Shown: positions 15,201-30,200 of the stretch, one piece after another
Layout of the letters: the number at the start of each line of letters is the position of its first letter
Numbering within the stretch: the stretch's first letter is position 1
Assembly: GCA_030141605.1 (NCBI GenBank)
Contig: JAQGDQ010000393.1
Span: 1 to 64,000, forward strand
Direction: 5' to 3'
From: Tubiluchus corallicola
Lineage: Eukaryota; Priapulida; Priapulimorpha; Priapulimorphida; Tubiluchidae
DNA length: 64,000 nt
Program-made: the position numbers and the translations under genes
The notes under the pieces: model-generated
Told to the model about the DNA's origin: nothing
Seen by the model: the letters and a program-made list of their open reading frames with translations, nothing else
The model's database searches: none

Positions 15201-18200
15201 TTAATATCATATCAGAACAATTTACATAGGTCCCACATATTGTACTGCGGAAAGACGAAAAAGCTGAGAGCTTGAAAAAGCTTTCTGAACATGTGAAAAA
15301 AGAGAAGAAAAATGTATAAGATAATATTCAGTTGTTAGTAAAAATTTAAACGTAGGGATTGTATCACAATTACAATTTAAAGGCAAACAAAGCCAAATAA
15401 CCTTGGTTGGCATGACAACTGCCTAAATTCAACAGTGGCAAAGAAATCGAAGTTCATTTAGGGAACTAAGTCAAACTTGTATCAAAAAAAGTTATTCATC
15501 TAGGGGCAACAAAAAAAACTGATCTTACTAATTTCTACAGACACAATTTCCACTAAAAAGACCAGCTGGCTTGAAGCTGCAACTACTTGCGGCTAATAAT
15601 CTGTGAAAACCTTGCTTACCTGTTCTCTACCATCCATAAACTTCCAGGTCACTGCATAAAGGCTGCGTGGTTCATACTCATACATCAGTTCAAATCCGAG
15701 ATAAGGCGTTCTTTTTGGCAAGAAATCGGATGATAGCTGAGTTGTACCTGTCACTTTATAAGGATAGTTGCTGTAATATGAACTTGTTTCTGTTCTTGTA
15801 CCTGTTATAGACACAACAAGTGTTCTGCCCACACGTAATGATGCATCTCTGATAGTGATCTTACTATCGTCCTTGTAGTTGATATCAACGGTTGCTGCTA
15901 TCGTGCTGAAGTAGTCGGATTTTGCTACTAGATTAGAGAGTGTAACACCATCAGCAATTTTGATTCTAGATTCAATGTTGATTAAGTTCTTCTCTCCATA
16001 AGTGAGGTAAGCTTTCTCAATGGTTACGTCAATGTCATTGCCCTGGGTTTCCAGCTCACCATTAAGAGTTAATGTATCAAAATGAGGACTAGAAAATACG
16101 CATTTAATCATTTTATTGCTGGGATCCATACGTACGGTAACAGAACTCACTAGCTGTTCTTTTCCGTAGTAATTGACATTTGCTTTTGTAGATAGTAAGT
16201 TATTTTTGTTACTGAACATGCCATCGAAGGAAATTATTTCTTCATTTTCATGAAGTAACTTGAAGTATCCTTCATTATTTCCAGTGTAGCCAGTCTCGAT
16301 TTTAACAGCACGTTTACAAGGCGGTACAAATGTCATCGTGTACTGTTCTCCATTATTTAATACTTCTCTGTCAAAATCCAATCTAAGTATCTAAAATATT
16401 CAAAACTAAATTATTGAAAAAAAACATCAGTGTTAAGCTTGTAGAATAAGAAAAATCCATAAAATGTTACCACAGACAACAGTAAATTGTTAAATCCGCC
16501 TCAGAAATTATAGGAATTCAACAGCAATCTATGGCATATTGTATGAAACTAGGGTCGTACAGAGAGCACAAAGAAAAAGATGAATTCCATCATGAAAGAT
16601 GCATTCCATCCAGGTAAGGTAACAAGTACTTTGAAATGCTCCCCTCTGGTCGTAGATATCGCTCAATTAGTGCTAAAACCACAAGAACTTTCTACCCCAT
16701 TGCAATTCTCACCATCAACAGTAAATTTCAGTAAATGTCCAATATTAATTCCCTATGTTACTGTACAACTGATCGAATTATTTGTGTTAACCTCCTTGTT
16801 GTCTCCATAAGTTTTTGCAGTACGTAAAACTACATAAATTTCATTCTATGTATTATGCTATAATGACAATAAATTGCTTACTTACTTAAATTTTTCATAA
16901 TTAATTTGAATGTCTATTAGCCAAAGATGTACATGTATAATAAATACGATATACATAAACACATATAAAGATATAAAATACATATTAGAAAATGGTGCTG
17001 TAATGAAAGAAAAGTGAACTAGTTGATATTAACATATTTTTTTGCAAAACTGTAAATGCCCCACGACAAACAACTGTTGGAATGAAACTCTCCTACTAAA
17101 AAAATACTTCCTTAAATATTTCACAAATACGCGAATTCTTCTTTACCTCTTTATCATTCTAACAAGTAATAATTTCACGCCTACCTGTTCACCTTCAACT
17201 GTCGTCAAAATCATGGCATTTCCAAACTGCCGAGCATCAAAACGTGATTCCAAGTGAAGCCAGTTCCTGTCATCTTTAATAACATCCATTCTCCCGCTTA
17301 CTGTACCGCTATAGCTGTCTTGTTGATCAACATCAAACTCCAGACCAAAATTAAATGGTTCAGTGATTCGAATGTTCATTGTTTTCTTGAATACGTATCC
17401 ATAACGTGGGCTGAAATCCCCATCCCAGGTCAGTGCAACAATGCTCTTTCCCAGATGCTTATAGTCAACGTGTCCCGATTCAAGACCACTAACTTTGGCT
17501 TCCCACCTATAATTTAAAAAATACTTTAATATTTCTGGTTGAGCAACACAATAAGGTTTGTTAGAATAGTATTAGCAATCATCAGTGGCTTATTGAATCT
17601 CTTCCCATCTTACTGATATCTTTAGATATTAACTGTATACTGTATTCATGGATTTCAACAATAAATTTTGTGGAGACGATACCACCATTACAAACACTTT
17701 TTTGTACACAATATGTAAACCACAGTATGTCATTCAGTAAGTGGCAAAAAACGGCATTTAGACTAAGGCCTCTAGAAAGAATTTAGGCCAAGACTTTAGA
17801 CCCATTTAATTTAGATATTAACTATATACTGAATTCATGGATTTCAACAATAAACTTTGTGGAGACGATACCACCATTACAAACACTTTTTTGTACACAA
17901 TATGCAAATCACAGTATGTCATTCACTGAGTGGCAAAAAACGGCATTTAGACTAAAGCCTCTCGAAAGAATTTAGACAGAGACTTTAGACCCATTTTATG
18001 TTGATGTATGCATCTTATTTTTTTATTTTATTACATAATATTACATGATATTACCTAACTGCACTGATCATATACTATAATTATGTCATCTATGCACTAG
18101 GAAGGAGGCAGACAAACAAGGAGTCAAATATTCAGCACAAACCTGCATGACTCCTCGTTGTTGATTCTGATGGTACCCGTCGTGTCCAGACCAGCTCTCC

Positions 18201-21200
18201 TGCTTACATCAATCAAATACTCGACATGCACAGGCTTGACATATGGAACTGTTGCCTTGATGTTCATGTCATTATGGAAATGATCAGAACTCATATCTCC
18301 TTTTCCAAACCATTCAAGAGATACTATAGTCTCACCTTTGTACTTGTAATTCAACTGAAAAAACACGCCGATAACTTTATACACTTATATCTCGGTTTGC
18401 TGGACCTTGCTTTTACGGGTATCGGAAGAATTGGACAAAAGCTGGACCATCAAAAAATCCTGCATACTACAGACACAGTCGGTTGTTTAGCAAGTTGACC
18501 GCTAGTTGGCGGGCTGTCACTTTGTGTACACCTTGTTTACAAATAAACTGTACTTAACGTGATTGTTTCTACGTTATAGTGCACAAAAGTGACATAAGAC
18601 GACATAAAAATAGTAAAATCTCATTGGTCGCACAAAAGTATCTTATTTAAGCATACGCAGAAAAAATATAGTCAATTATGCGGAGTTATTTGAGTCAACT
18701 GCTGACAGTTTTTATGTACAATTGTACAGAAGTGGCCCATACTGGACGTTTTTGAGACAATTAGGCAATTGATTCTACATTACCATGAGTGTAATGCACG
18801 ATGCTTGCTGTATTAGCTTAGTATTGGTAAATGTATTGGACAATCGGTAAATGCAGACCACGTCTCCCCGCTTTTGTCCGGCAAACCGAAATATGAGTAT
18901 ACGGTTTTACATATGCAAACAAACATAAAAAAAATTCATCTTTCATTTCATAATTATGCAATCGAAATCAGATGTTATTACGAAATAGTTCAACAATGAA
19001 AAATCTTTAACCACCCTCTTGCATAAGCATTGCATTAATAAGGAAATGTGAAATCAAGAATCTAACATCTGTTTGACTAATTTTCTAAAAGTCCATAAAA
19101 TTTGTAAGGTGAATCGGACAGGACAACTGATATGCTATTTCTGAATTGAGTATTTTTTTCTAAAATAAAATGTAATATGTTAGAAACTCATAAATAATTT
19201 ATAAACAAAATCGTCTGAAGCATAAGCCGCCAAACGAATTTCAAATTTTAGGAATGATTTTTAATATTTAACTAAGCTGTAAACATAGTTTTATTATTCT
19301 GAAATTTAGCCTTTGAATATTAAAATTAATATCAAAATATAAAAATTTAGCTTTCTGTTATCATGTTAGAAGGTTAAATGTTTTGGTACTTATTTCTATA
19401 TCATATTGCTGTTGTACGACAAACAGACTACCTAAGACTGGTAAAGGTAAATATTAAAACGTTTGCAGCATACTTTGGTATTGAGAGGGTCGGTTATAGT
19501 AACATCTGCTGAGGCGTAATCGTATCCATTCTTTCTTGTAGTAAAATCAGCGGCATATTCACCATGCTTGTAAGCGAATTCACTGTCCATGTCAATCTGT
19601 GATGTTATTGGTGAATAGACGGAAAGTGATGTTTTGCAAGAATAATCGTCACTATAGAAAAACCAGAATTTTATAATCATTATTGCAACAATTCAAATAA
19701 AGTGCATTTGACTACAGTTAATTAAACTGATTTTGAGAAATAACCTGATTTTCTATTATTTGCAATGATAATTCCACAACTCAATGCTGAAACATATTTC
19801 AGAATTATCAACCATGCCACGGAAAATTTCTTGAAAATATTTCTGTCCCAGTGAGTACTGTGGCATAACTCATAACTCACTAACAGCAATCAAAGTTTCA
19901 AAGGTAAACATTACAACAGAGCACATTTCACCCATTATTTATAAAAGCAAACTTTATTAAAATCACAACATAAGTAAACAAATGTAAAATGTACACTAAT
20001 ATTCAAAACAAACCAACTTTGAACGCTCAAAGAAGTTTATTCCATTACCTTTTTTACATACTTCTATTACACCCATACATTTTACAAATAGCTATTTACT
20101 TTGCAATTTTAATAGCAATAGATATTGCAATGTTCATGCAAATGATTACCAACTTGAAATAACCAGTAAACGATGGTAATGCCACAGTTTTCAACATTTG
20201 CACATTTTATAAAAAAACAATTTTTTATTTTACGTATGTTATTTACACAGGAGACAAACGTTTTACATAGGAGACAGAAGGCAGTCTTCATAACATACCT
20301 GTATAAGTAATTTTTATGCCAATCAAACTTAGTATCAAGAATTTTCTCGTAGCCATCAGTAGCTTTAATTGTAGTTGTCAGTGCCTCGGTAGAGTATTTA
20401 GTGTTACTAGTCCATTCAAGTGATCGAGAACCTACAGTAGATGCGAGAGTTTGTAAACACGCCAGACAAGCTTAGTCTTATAAGTAATTTTAGACTTAAC
20501 TTAGTAGCATCAGGGTTGCCATTTTGCATGATGCTGATTATCATGTTAGAGGCTAAAAATTATCGAACTTTCCGACAAATTATACTGTTTTTGCTCAACA
20601 TCCATAATTATTATTATTATTATTAGTGTGTAATTGTGTACTTAATAACTATAACATCAAAAAAGTGGCATTACCAAGCGTAAAACACAATAAAATGTAT
20701 TCATTTCTGCATGTGCAGAATTTAGACTTATTATCGCCATTATGACAATTTTTTCAAACTGATTTTTTTCGAGGAATTGTGACCAGCACCCGCTCGACTA
20801 CAATGAAATCAAAGTTAATTTACTTCCCACTGGTTAGCAGTAGTCATGCTTTAAATGTTTTCAGTGTATAATTTTTTTCAAACTTACATTTTTTGTGTCG
20901 TATCTAAATTTACAATTATCGATTATCATAACGTCTCTTTTTTTGGATGGTAAAACGCCTCAAATTATCCCATAAAAGGCAACCCTGAATAGCATTACCT
21001 CTAAATGGCAACCCTGAATAGCATTACCTCATTACGTCTGTTTTTCCTTTATATTTTGACGATTACTGTCCAACGTGAAAATATAAATTTCACTGTGACT
21101 GCACCGTGCCTATATCTATATATACTAGTAATACTTCTAAGAACCAGTCTTCGTTAGATGATTAGACAAGCTATCCAATGTGGTTCTCTAAGCTACCAAC

Positions 21201-24200
21201 GCTCTTGATGCATCGAACAGTTATTTATGGCTATAATATTTTATTCTATACATACGTAACATCTCACCATACCACTGATGTAACTGCAATTTTGGTAATA
21301 TTTTGATCTTGTAATACCGTATACGAAGATCTATCATAAATCGACATATTCCTTCAACCCAATAAAGTGATCTTGTTTAAATAGTGTAAATTGACGCACT
21401 TTAGTATAAAATAAGTGATGCCAGTGCTGGAACCGTGTGAAAACTCACCGTCTACTATGAAATCGCTTTGTCTAATGACCGTTGCTTGTCTGTTTAATGT
21501 CTAATGACAAAACGCCTCCTGCTTTAGATTATGCAATGAAGAATTTGAAAGGTTAAAATTTCACAAAAACTTGACGATTTCAGATGGCTCGCACGATTCC
21601 GTGAATACACTATCCCATTCAAAACGCAGGGAAGGACAAATCATAGATAATAGATGGCACGTCGAACTCAGTCACAATTAAACTTTATGAAACTATTTAT
21701 GCAAAAAAAAAAACAATAATACCTGTCATTAACGAGAGTTCCTGTTGCATTGAACCACGCTGATGACTGTGACTCATCTTGGCATTTTTGAATAAGCTGT
21801 ACGTCGACGAAGCCCTCACATCAAACTCCATGTCATTCCACGCCTTCATTAGCAAAAAATAGAAATTTTATGTTTAAGATTGTGTTATATGTGTGCTTGC
21901 AAACCAAAACCGTCCATAAGTCGGTATCGTTAAAACTATGTTATGATGCTTCAAGATAGAATGCACGTAAATTTTGGTCAAATGTCAATTTTTGTTTTTT
22001 ATAAAAACAAAAGTTAAATATATTGGACTTTTATAAGATAATTGTACTTTCAAACTCCATGAGCAGCTCGTGGAACAGTCATTTTGCTACGGGTTTTTGC
22101 TGTTGCCAAGCCCAGATCTTCACCGGGAAGAGCCATCTACTGGATTTAAACACAACTCCAATCTGCTCTGGCAAAGTCCGTAACAACCAACATTTGTGCG
22201 TTTGCTAAGTGTTTTTGCAGAGACATGACAAAAAACAATGGCTAACTTTCACAGTGCTTTTCTCAAGAATATGTTTTTCAGTGTGTAGCCTGCACCTCAA
22301 CTTCATGTGGATTATCTCAGCTTAGGAATAACATAGAGTGATGAACTTGATATCAAAATGATCCTCATGAAATGGACATTCAGGATATGTGAATAACTAG
22401 AAAAACTTAACTGCCGACTTATGGACGATTTTGCTATGCAAGCACACATATTTTATTCAAAATATTAAACGAAATTTTTAGAAAATTGTGTTAATAACAC
22501 AAAATCGAATTAACACAAAATCGACTCAATTTCCTGAAAAATTCCATCAAGAAAAGAACGAATTTGTTGAAGTCTTATACGTAAATTGCAAAATGCCAAG
22601 AAATTGCTCTGATGTCACTATGCAATGCTGCTGTTATCTTTACCTCAGTCGTGAAATGCTTTTACAAATAAACAATTTATCCCAACAACAATAATATAAT
22701 ATTAGATAATAATAGTAAATACTAAACATTTTTCATTTATATAAATTTCGCACTAGAAACTCCCATCAATATTCCAACTAGTCAGTTTTTAAATTTTATG
22801 ATAAAAACTAACGTGAATAATGATAACGAAGTTCTAAATGTATTTAAGTACTGTACGATAGAGATGGGAATCGATGAAAAATCGATTTTTGAATCGATAC
22901 AAAACAAAATCGAATTTTTTCATCTATTATCGAATCGATAAAATAACTGATTATCGCCACAGAAGATTGATACAATCGAAACATCAATATTGAAATTGAG
23001 GTGTCATTTCAACGATTTTTGTTAGCAATTTAAACATATTGAGAACAACAGTTCATATAATCGTGTTATTAGTACTAAAACTAATGTATAGCAACTAAAA
23101 TGTACCACTTTTTCATGTACAAAAATTCACAATACTTTCATGAGTGCAAACTTTTAATTTACACACTGGTAAGGTCACCATTTAAATATATAAACTAGTT
23201 TAAAGACAGCATGTATTTTAGAAATTAAAATCGCATCGAAATCGTATCGCAAGTTCTAATCGTTTATCGAAATCGTATCGCAAGTTCTTATCATTTATCA
23301 AAATCGTATCGCAAGTTCTTATCATTTATCAAAATCGTATCGCAAGTTCTTATCGTTTATCAAAATCGTATCGCAAGTTCTTATCGTTTATCAAAATCGT
23401 ATCGCAAGTTCTTATCGTTTATTGAAATCGTATCGCAAGTTCTAATCATTTATCAAAATCGTATCGCAAGTTCTTATCGTTTATCAAAATCGTATCGCAA
23501 GTTCTTATCGTTTATCAAAATCGTATCGCAAGTTCTAATCGTTTATCGAAATCGTATCGCAAGTTCTTATCATTTATCAAAATCGTATCGCAAGTTCTTA
23601 TCATTTATCGAAATCATATCTCAATATTTTGTGTCGATTCCCATCCCTACCTCATGACGGTAACAAACCTAATCATCTTCAATACTTACATCAAATCTAC
23701 CACTGCTAGACACTGTTACAGATTGTGAGTCTGGCCACTGCAATATCAAGTCCGCATCGTGTCTTCCCCTGGAGTCTATATCACAGTTGGTTTCAAAGTG
23801 AATCTTCTTACTTCTGTCATACTTGTCCCAGGCAACATTCAAAGTTACTTGCCGAGGATTCTCAAGTTTGAGGCTGCTATCTATTTTGACGCTGACGTCA
23901 TTGTCGTAGTTAAAATCTGCCTCAATTTTTTTCTCGGTGTCATCCTATCAAAATATTGTTATACAAACACCTGGCTTATATTAATAAGCCTTTTCACGGT
24001 TTCGTTGTGCGCACAAGCAGTTACTATAGCTCAAAGGTTAAGTGCACCCCAGCAATAAGTCTTAACTACAACTGTCACGACATGTGAGTAAAGCAAAGCC
24101 ATCTACGGCACCAGTTCAGTAACTTCAGTTGTTTTACAGGGACTTTACTTAATTACGAATTAGTCTGTGTATAGAGTGATTTACTAGCAGGATCTTGCTT

Positions 24201-27200
24201 GGGAACAAGAAAAAATGAACTAGGTAAGGTTCTAGCTAGCTGTGAAAACTGTTACTATTACAATAGTATGGGCTGTGAGGCATTGTCAAGTGTACACAAA
24301 TGCATTGTTTAGTATACTTAACCTTTGACCTTTCCACAATTATCATCAACCACTAGAACTGTGAAAAGGCTTATTAGGATAAGATCGTTAACGTGGACAT
24401 ATGGATAATGTTAATCAATCTCTCAAAAGTAGTAAACAAAATTCTAATAAACTGTACAGCATTTAAATGTCACTAATTCAAATCTGACAGAAAGATTCAA
24501 ATTAAGTCTGTGGTTTTATTTATTATAATGGCATACCCCACTCAAGCCCAAATTGTTATGTAGCCTAAAAATTCTACAACTTACTGAAAAACTGACTCTT
24601 GTGCTTGCTACATGACCTGGTCGAACAGCTTCTAGTTCCATCACATGCTCACGACTCGATTCCCGAGTATACGAACTGCCTAGCTTGTATTCATCTCGGT
24701 TGTTTGGCTTGAAACTGCAATAAAAATTATCAGTTATAATGAAACGGTATAACAATAATCGTACATCTTACAGCGAATCAGAAAATTATGTTTGACTCAA
24801 ACTCCGCGAAGAATGAGAATGCCTGCAATGACAATAAGTTCGCACTTTACCTAAGTGTTAGTTGATAATCATCGCCATGTTGACCAGCAGATTTCCTAGC
24901 TTCCTGATTGTAGGTTATTGGATCTTTACTTGGCAAGAATAGCTCCACTGTAAGCGAGTGTCCATCGCCACCAAAAGCTATATATTGTGAAGTAGCTTCA
25001 ACCTGAAATTTTTTATATAATGAAATTGGAATAAAAACGTGAAGAGAAACAACATAGGGCCATAAACATATAAGTTTATCTTCACTAAAATGGAAAAAAA
25101 TCGCATATTGATTTATCCAAATTCTTTAAAAATAATAAACATTTACCATATCTTATAATGAAGATAGCATGCGAAAAACATAGATCGAAGCATATATGCA
25201 ACTTTAAAAGTGTTTTCTATAACATACATCAGAAATCGCATATAGTCACATAACAAAATATTATGCTGGGATATCAGTGGCAGAATTTTTCAAACATTTC
25301 AAACACGCAATACAAAAACATGAACTTGTATTTGTCAAAGAATTGCCGGCCATTAATAAATATTATAAAAATGAATTCGGAAAACGCAAAATAATATTCT
25401 CTCAAAAAATACTAATACTTTTTGTAATAGCACACAATAATGGCAAATCTTTACCTGTTTCCCTTCTTCCCAAGAAAGGTGAGCAGACATGTCGTATGAG
25501 TCCGGGGAAGTTTCCTGTAGAACTAGTTTAGTAAAAGTCTTCCTACGTGGGAAGTCCAGCGTTGCTAAGCCATTGTATTTGAGCAGCTTCTCACCGTACC
25601 GCCCGGCATTGTGGGAATTTGTTTCATCGTTCAATGCCAAACTGCCAAGAATCTGTTCGTGTCCATAACTGTAAAGAATTATTTATTTTATTCATTTATC
25701 TATTTATTCATAGACATACATAGTCTTAAGCCAAAATACAAATACAAATAGAAATATATATAATAAAATTAGTTATGATCACAAAGTTGGCATTAATTTT
25801 GTCCAAAATGGTCTGCATTCTGACAAATCTGCCGAGCTTCGTGCATTTTTTAAATTTCATCGTGTTCAAAGGTGATAAAAGTCACTTTTTCACCAAATAT
25901 TTGTGGTTTTCTGGAAACTCCATGAACAACAATGCCATTTCAGGATTGTAAGAAACTTAGATTGATGATTTTATCATTCATTAAGCACATGGATTCACCA
26001 CACATATCTCTGTCCATGGAGGATGAATATGCATCCAAACCTGGCAAAGATCATTGCAAGTTCGGTGCACCATTGTAAAAGATTAACATTGGTAATGAGC
26101 TAGGTTCGAGTCCTGCCACAACCATATACATTAAGCATGCACCGCCACTGAATGCTAGATATTGGCCTATAAGGTGTAAAACTGCATAGAAATGACAAGA
26201 GTCCATCCATTCATTTCATTACTACAGGTTTGTCCTTTCCTGTGAGTGAGATTATTTTACCTAACTGTGACATGAAGCCATTTTTCCACAAGGCGTAGAC
26301 TGCAATGCTTGTAGCCTTATAGGCTCACCTTATCCTCTACAACCTTATACTAACTATGTATTTTCTGTGTTAGAATTATAACAGCAACAGGAACATGTAC
26401 AATCAAACTAAGACAGAATTTTGACCTGAAAATAACAATTTTAAGTTTAATTTTACAGACCTACAAAAGAATGGCTAAAAAATTTCTGACGCAGCACCCC
26501 ACTAATTTTAGCTACGAGCCACCACTGCTGATTGCAATATTATCTCAAACACTTACAACACTCTAACATCAGTCTTCAAGTTTTCACTCGACATTGTGTG
26601 GTTGGCACTCAAACCATAGTTTATGTCCCTATGTGGGATGAGCACGCCCAATTCTGCCCGATAGTCACTACGGTCGCCATCCATTTCCCGTTTCAAGAAC
26701 TGCTGTATAGTGAATTCTCGTTGATAAAATCCATATTTTCCGTAAGCAAATGTTTTCAAGTGCCTACAAATGCACGAACACAGGATTAGGTACGTATACT
26801 ACTGTCAAAACAAAGCTTAGTTATAGCAAAGTAGCTACTGTGTAATCTACAAGAGGTATTTGATTAATATTAACAAAGGAATGCTAACAAAATGAAGTAC
26901 AGTGATACCTCAAGATACGAAATTAATACGTTCCGGAGGGGCTTTCGTATCCTAGAATTTTCATATTATGAGACAAGATTACCCCTATAAATAGCGTAAT
27001 TCATTCCAGCCCCGCCAAAAACAGTCGTATAAAGTGTAAATATTATACCCACCCAAAAGAAATATGTTCGTTAATGACAACTTAATCATTTACATAAATG
27101 TTAAAAAACAATGAGAAAATAATAAAATCAATGAAAAATAATAATAAATGTTGTAACGAATAATGACACTTTACCTTTTGAGTCGGGTAAATGTGCAAGA

Positions 27201-30200
27201 TAAACCATTCACGTGATCCTACGAAATGCATTCTGGGAGGAACACTGTCAGGCGATACTTTGGATTTTCGTTTTCATATCTTGAATATTTTTTCGTTAAA
27301 TGGGACGGAAATTTCTTCGAAGCCCGATTCGTATTCTGAATCTTCGTATAACAGGGTTTTCGTAAGTCGAGGTTCCACTGTACGATAATAAGAAACAAGC
27401 GCTAACAGATACGTACCCATCACCTATTTCATATGCCACTTCCATACTATTGATGCTGTATCTAGGAAACTGTGAAAACTTAATGCTGCCCGTATCACTC
27501 CACTTTCTAATGCCATTCTCACTATTGTCCAAATGCTTAAACACAAACTTGACCGTTTCTTTGGCGTTGGCTCCAATCTGATAGTCCACGTTCATTCTGG
27601 TTTGCAAATTCTGTTAAAAATTAAGAAGTTATTAAGTTTGTGCTAAAAAAAGGTTTCCCTGGTTGTGTTTGTTTGTTGTTTAATCTAACAACATTTGATA
27701 CTGTTGATGATTTATTTTTGCGTAAATCAATTTACATTTTTTTCTCCTCTTTCTGTTTTACATGTGTTATTTTATTTCTGTTTACGTGTTTTCAGCCTTT
27801 TACCATAATTGCGCATTCGTCATTGCTATTATTGATGGAAGAACACCCAAGTTTGTTAATTTGTTATGTTTGTATAGCAAACTTTGTATAGAAACAAATT
27901 TTTTTCTGCGCAACAGAGATGACACAAATTCTGGTTAGTGAATTTTAATTAGTTTTATTAATGCGGCACAGGCAGCTCTACTGTGTTCATTTTTCTCCAA
28001 ATTTAAAAATTCTTTTCTTATTGGGAAGAAAATAAGAGCGATGTCAAACCTTAATTAACCTTACAATTTTGCAAATACGTGGCTATTTCACAAATATATT
28101 ACGAGTCTCATGTGCTACAAACAATTATTTTTGTCTCAGTATACAAGCTATAAATAGCCAACGATTGATTTTAATCTAAACTCAACTTTCACACTTAGTA
28201 TGAACACAAGCTTTGTTCAAACTAATTCAAAATTTCCTTACTAGAACTTTTTTGCTTGTTATTTTATTAGCTGCTATGAAATCTAATAATAAAGACACAA
28301 AATGCACTTAGAGATGATCAACAACCATTAGTGAGTTGGTCAAGTTGGTCAATTACCTTCTTTGCTTGTTTAATATTTCCATACATCCGTGTTGTGTGAT
28401 GTGGACACGACCAGTTCATGTCAACACTCAGCTGACGTCCTTTCTGAGCTTTCTCAATCTCACCTGTCAAACACAAAACCCAATTGTCAATCAAATATGC
28501 CTACATTACATTTATAGCCAATTTTACGACTAACAAATTAGTACAAAAAATTTAGTAATTAATTTAGTAATTAGTACATTTAAATTTTTAGTAATTGCAT
28601 ATTAGTCATTGCATGCCTACATTTAGTGCTCAAAACATTCACATGCAGGTTTTTAATTAAAATATGATAATACTAAGTTTTGTTATTTAATAACTGCATC
28701 AAAATAACTAATGTACAGTGAGCCGAGATAATATCAAGCTCATATTCTAGCAGCAGCTCTAGGAAAAACAAAACTTATAAGCAAAAACGGTTTTTTCAAA
28801 GTGTTTCTAAGTTTTTCTTCATGCATTAAAAGGGATTAAAGTATGTTGCAAAAAACGTGCCACACAAAGACATTTAAAAGACTTAGTTAACTAGAAAACA
28901 AAATTCAAAATGTTTGTGTCAACTGGAAAAATGTCACTGACTCACATTTCCAGTGTGAAACAAAATGACTCACCAAAAATTATTTTTAATCTTATTGACA
29001 AGATACAATAGACATAGACAGTAATTTATATTTTCACTTACTTAGCAAAGAGTATGCTACGAATGCTGTGATTATTTTTCAAAGTTTAGGCATTGTTATC
29101 TAAACTTGTTTCAAATGACCTAATGCTAAACTACTGGTTATTTCAGGAGCTTAAATTTGTAAGTTTTATACAGCATTACTCCTAATACAAGTTCAATGCA
29201 TAGAAATACAAAATTTCAAGACGAATTTTTTAGCTTTATGTTAGTAAAAGGTTTTCTTGTCATTTAACAAAATAGAGAATTGGAATGTTTTAATATTAAG
29301 GAAGTTCAAAGTTCAAACAAATTTATCTAATGACAAACTAGTCACGTTTCTCAAACAGTGATGAGTTTCCCACTTCTTACCATTCAACGTAAGTGGTGGA
29401 TCGTAGAGTCCCAGGAGTGACAAGTCAACTGTGAGCTTTTTCTCCCGCTCATAATCTAAAAATCCTTGTAGAGTGATGGGAACACGACCAGGCACCTCTA
29501 TTTGGAGGAACGGGGTAAACTTAGCTCGACCATCCTGCTCCTCGGTTTGAATTTGTCCCTGAATTACATACTCCTGCCTATCATCAACGTTTAACTTCAT
29601 GCTACCTCTCTTTAGTGCTGGCAAGTTTACCAAGCTTCCTGTAATATTGTGTAGAATAATAAAAGTTAGCATATGTAAATGACAATAACAAACACTAATG
29701 ACAAATGTAATGGTCATTTGTAACATTTTAAGAGATTATAACCAGTTTTAACAATTCGCTAAAAACGTAATCACGTCTTCGGGTTAGCGAGTTTTCTTGC
29801 TAAGTAAATTCACTAAGTAACTTGCAAGCATTTTCAGACAAGTTAGCAAAACTTGTTGCGAGTTATTCTCCGACAGTAAGTGTGAGCTGACACTTCTTTA
29901 TTTAATGCGAGTAACTCACCCGAGAAGTGTCCAGAGAAACTCACCGAGGCGTTCACACTAGAGTGTATCTCGCAGGAAATCAACTCGCAGCAAATCTGGG
30001 GAGAGTTTGCAGTAACTCACCGACAGTAACTCACAAAGCAGTTCACACGTGCGAGTTTGCTGTCACAGAAAAAGCTCGTGACAGAAAACTAGTCTGAACG
30101 CGCTCTAGCCGACATTTGTTACCTTTGCTGGAATTCCAACAAGTGTAACAGCAATTCTATGACATCTCACAAATAACGTACAACATATTATCTTTAAATA

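Noticed and set aside
23238-23635. CRISPR-like array of 31-bp direct repeats
   Set aside because: Units are head to tail with no spacers, in an animal intron, and derive from a MITE terminus.
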